Assembly: GCA_902496645.1 (NCBI GenBank)
Contig: CABVBR010000084.1
Location: 1-8,748, forward strand
DNA: 8,748 nucleotides
Reading direction: 5' to 3'
DNA from: an uncultured Collinsella sp.
Lineage (GTDB): Bacteria; Actinomycetota; Coriobacteriia; Coriobacteriales; Coriobacteriaceae
A model generated the notes under the pieces. It was given only the letters and a program-made list of their open reading frames with translations. It ran no database searches and was not told where the DNA came from. A program made the position numbers and the translations under genes. Positions 7,372 to 8,748 of the stretch are shown here, in pieces; position 1 is the stretch's first letter, and each line of letters begins with the position of its first letter.

Positions 7372-7434
7372 CAGGTATTTTGGCTCCGACCAGAGTTTCT
7401 GCACATGTCGTCCATGGGTCATGACGTTGCGACA

Positions 7435-8313
7435 CTAGCGCTCGACAAATGCCTCGATATCACTCAATAGACGCTTTGCCTCCTGGCGGCCCTGAATATA
7501 CAGGTCGAGCAGCTTTGCCGGATCGTGCTCAACGTGGCCGACCTCGACCGGCTTTTGCGGAGCAACGACCAGCGCGCGACCCTCGCGCTCATACTTCCAC
7601 AGATGCATGCGCTGGATGTTGTAGCGGTCGTGGCGCGTCTCGATAGCCTCGAGCAGGTAGGGGTAGTCGGCATAGCGAGCGCGTGCGGCTGGCATAAACT
7701 CGTAGGGCTTTTTCTCGTACGAGCGGTCCTGCGTGACAATGACAACTGCGCGATCGAAGCCCGCCTCCTCCAGCACGTGCTCGATGGGGACCGAATCGGC
7801 TACGCCGCCGTCGACGTATTTGTGCCCATCGATCTCGACCGGCGGCGTCACCAGCGGCAGCGACGTCGATGCGCGCACGGCGTCGAGGTCAAGTACGGCG
7901 CTTTTGACCGGCAGGCACGCGGCAGTTCCAAAGAGCATGTCCGTCGCGACGGCGTACATCTCGATGGGGCTTGCGTCGAACGTCTCGTTGTCAAAGGGGT
8001 CCAGGCGGTCCTGGACATCGTTGAAAATAAAGTCGTAACCCACAATAGAGCCCGTGGACGCAAACGATGCGGCGCCCATGAAGCGGCTGTCGTTGCAGAA
8101 AGCCAGGTTGATGCGGTTGGCACGGCCGATCTGGTGCGACTTGTAGTTCACGCCGTTGAGGGCGCCGGCCGATACGCCATATACCGCCGGAATCTCGACG
8201 CCGGCCTCCATGAGAACGTCGAGCACGCCGGCGGTAAATTGCCCGCGGAAGCTGCCGCCCTCCAGAACGAGCGCGACCTTGCCGGCGTTCTTTGCCTTAT
8301 CTTCTGCAGTCAT
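7435..8313 (-). CDS. Patatin-like phospholipase / esterase, YjjU-like
   Basis: This is a 292-residue patatin-fold hydrolase with a Ser-Asp catalytic dyad, expected to cleave an acyl ester bond in lipids. Seen: the oxyanion-hole loop ALVLEGGSFRGQFTAGVLD (14-32), the nucleophile elbow GVSAGALNG (46-54) with Ser48, the segment RASTSLPLV (147-155) and DGG (168-170) with catalytic Asp168. The loop and overall layout resemble Escherichia coli YjjU. The usual third Gly of the GGGxRG loop is Ser21 here. There is no signal peptide or membrane segment, so it is probably cytoplasmic; the substrate is unknown. The ATG follows AGGAGGTCAAT, a strong ribosome binding site. The gene ends 157 bp before rplM, whose own promoter lies in that gap, so the two are probably separate units. 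Upstream lies a repeat-rich gap in which I found no convincing promoter. Confidence 0.92.
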   Translation of the reverse strand: MTAEDKAKNAGKVALVLEGGSFRGQFTAGVLDVLMEAGVEIPAVYGVSAGALNGVNYKSHQIGRANRINLAFCNDSRFMGAASFASTGSIVGYDFIFNDVQDRLDPFDNETFDASPIEMYAVATDMLFGTAACLPVKSAVLDLDAVRASTSLPLVTPPVEIDGHKYVDGGVADSVPIEHVLEEAGFDRAVVIVTQDRSYEKKPYEFMPAARARYADYPYLLEAIETRHDRYNIQRMHLWKYEREGRALVVAPQKPVEVGHVEHDPAKLLDLYIQGRQEAKRLLSDIEAFVER

Positions 8314-8435
8314 ATTGACCTCCTGCGATTGCGTTTTGGCTTTCTTCTACCCAGTTTTGGGATGGCGAGCGCGCAGGTTTTGGAGTTAAGGGGTCGGGGC
8401 AGCCAGGCCAACCCCCAGAGCATGAGTTGCCGCCG

Positions 8436-8573
8436 GGAAACTGCATCCCATTCCGAATGAGGATTCCGGGATGTACTTTCCGCTTGATGTGTCATCCGGA
8501 AACTACGTCCCAGTCTGAGTGCGGATTCCGGGATGCGCTTTCCGCCTGGGCCGCCATTGGGAAAACGCGTCCC
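8436..8573. repeat. Array of five alternately inverted 14-bp motifs with a 62-bp period (REP/BIME-like)
   Basis: The motif GGAAA-N-YRCR-TCCC occurs forward at 8436-8449, 8498-8511 and 8560-8573, and reverse-complemented at 8468-8481 and 8530-8543. Forward copies are exactly 62 bp apart, as are the reverse ones, and neighbours are 30 or 32 bp apart. The reverse copies share the flank GGATTCC. Each forward/reverse pair can form a long imperfect hairpin. The layout resembles repetitive extragenic palindromes in paired form. Confidence 0.75.
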
Positions 8574-8624
8574 ACCCTGCGTCACTGAAGCGTTTTCTTT
8601 ACGCTCGCGCCCTGCACAGAGTTC

Positions 8625-8724
8625 GATTCTCCGCGGTACGGGGGATCCGTTGATGCGGGGCTTGGCCAGCTGAAATTCGATAAACATCGCATCCGTTTTG
8701 AGTCGAAAGTTTGCGCGGAGAATC
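8625..8724. repeat. 11-bp inverted repeat, arms 78 bp apart
   Basis: GATTCTCCGCG (8625-8635) and CGCGGAGAATC (8714-8724) are exact reverse complements. The sequence between them shows no gene. It may mark the ends of a small palindromic element, or be chance. Confidence 0.4.
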
Positions 8725-8748
8725 CGCGTGTTCGCCTCGCGAACCCGC
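8714..8748. repeat. Two tandem tight hairpins at the window edge
   Basis: CGCGGA-GAA-TCCGCG (8714-8728) and GTTCGC-CTC-GCGAAC (8730-8744) are perfect 6-bp stems with 3-nt loops. The second can extend with GCG/CGC after one mismatch, reaching the last base. Neither has a T-run on the minus strand inside the window; anything to the right is unseen. Confidence 0.5.

Larger units (their letters stand above)
8314..8748. other. Gene-free region upstream of the patatin gene
   Basis: I see no credible gene here. A minus-strand frame from 8687 to 8310 is open, but it reads through the tandem repeats and gives an arginine-rich product unlike any family I know. The region holds the repeat array (8436-8573), an 11-bp inverted repeat and two tight hairpins at the window edge. 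A weak TTGGCC/TTAACT pair upstream of the patatin gene is not convincing as a promoter. Confidence 0.6.

Noticed and set aside
7409..7426. Imperfect hairpin after the patatin stop as a terminator
   Set aside because: The stem has a bulge and no T-run follows on the minus strand.
8436..8573. CRISPR array
   Set aside because: The repeated units are only 14 bp, alternate in orientation, and the sequences between them are themselves repeated at 62 bp, unlike CRISPR spacers.
8616..8635. tRNA-like T-arm (GAGTTCGATTCTC)
   Set aside because: The T-stem has a mismatch, and no matching acceptor, D or anticodon arms are found at the right distance on either strand.
8310..8687. Minus-strand frame (125 codons) whose stop overlaps the patatin start codon
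   Set aside because: The ATGA overlap looks like translational coupling, but the frame reads through the 62-bp repeats, gives an arginine-rich product without family resemblance and has no clear ribosome binding site.

Overview
The window looks like a chromosomal segment of a high-GC actinobacterium, most likely a Coriobacteriia member close to Collinsella. This rests on the gene order rplM-rpsI-glmM, which is typical of actinobacteria, on the GC-rich codon use and on the style of the proteins. No search was run, so the genus is an inference. All genes I can support lie on the minus strand, so they are described here from right to left.

Right end (8748 to 8314): a gene-free stretch with two tight hairpins at the window edge and a 62-bp tandem repeat built from five alternately inverted copies of a 14-bp motif. 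It resembles a REP/BIME-type intergenic element. Next comes a YjjU-like patatin-family serine hydrolase (8313 to 7435).

Centre: a clear sigma70-type promoter (7344-7371) drives rplM-rpsI. The predicted transcript begins directly with a hairpin, and the operon ends in a strong intrinsic terminator (6362-6405). glmM (phosphoglucosamine mutase) follows after a hairpin-bearing leader. Then come a standalone EIIA-Glc type PTS protein (crr-like) and nagB (glucosamine-6-phosphate deaminase), with a 255-bp gap rich in hairpins between them. Together these three genes cover amino-sugar metabolism: glmM sends GlcN-6-P to cell-wall precursors, nagB sends it to fructose-6-P, and the EIIA protein links to PTS sugar uptake and signalling. 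nagB ends in a good intrinsic terminator (3362-3389).

Left part (2977 to 1, running off the window): a very large regulator of at least 992 residues. It has an N-terminal STAND/MalT-type P-loop NTPase, a long helical middle region and a C-terminal winged-helix plus BTAD module. The 444-bp gap before it holds repeated CTAGCGWTAC-type motifs, which are candidate operator sites. There are no rRNA or tRNA genes, no CRISPR array and no insertion sequence. The most unusual signals are the regulator's domain order with its upstream motif cluster, the alternating-motif repeat array, and the structured leaders of rplM and nagB.
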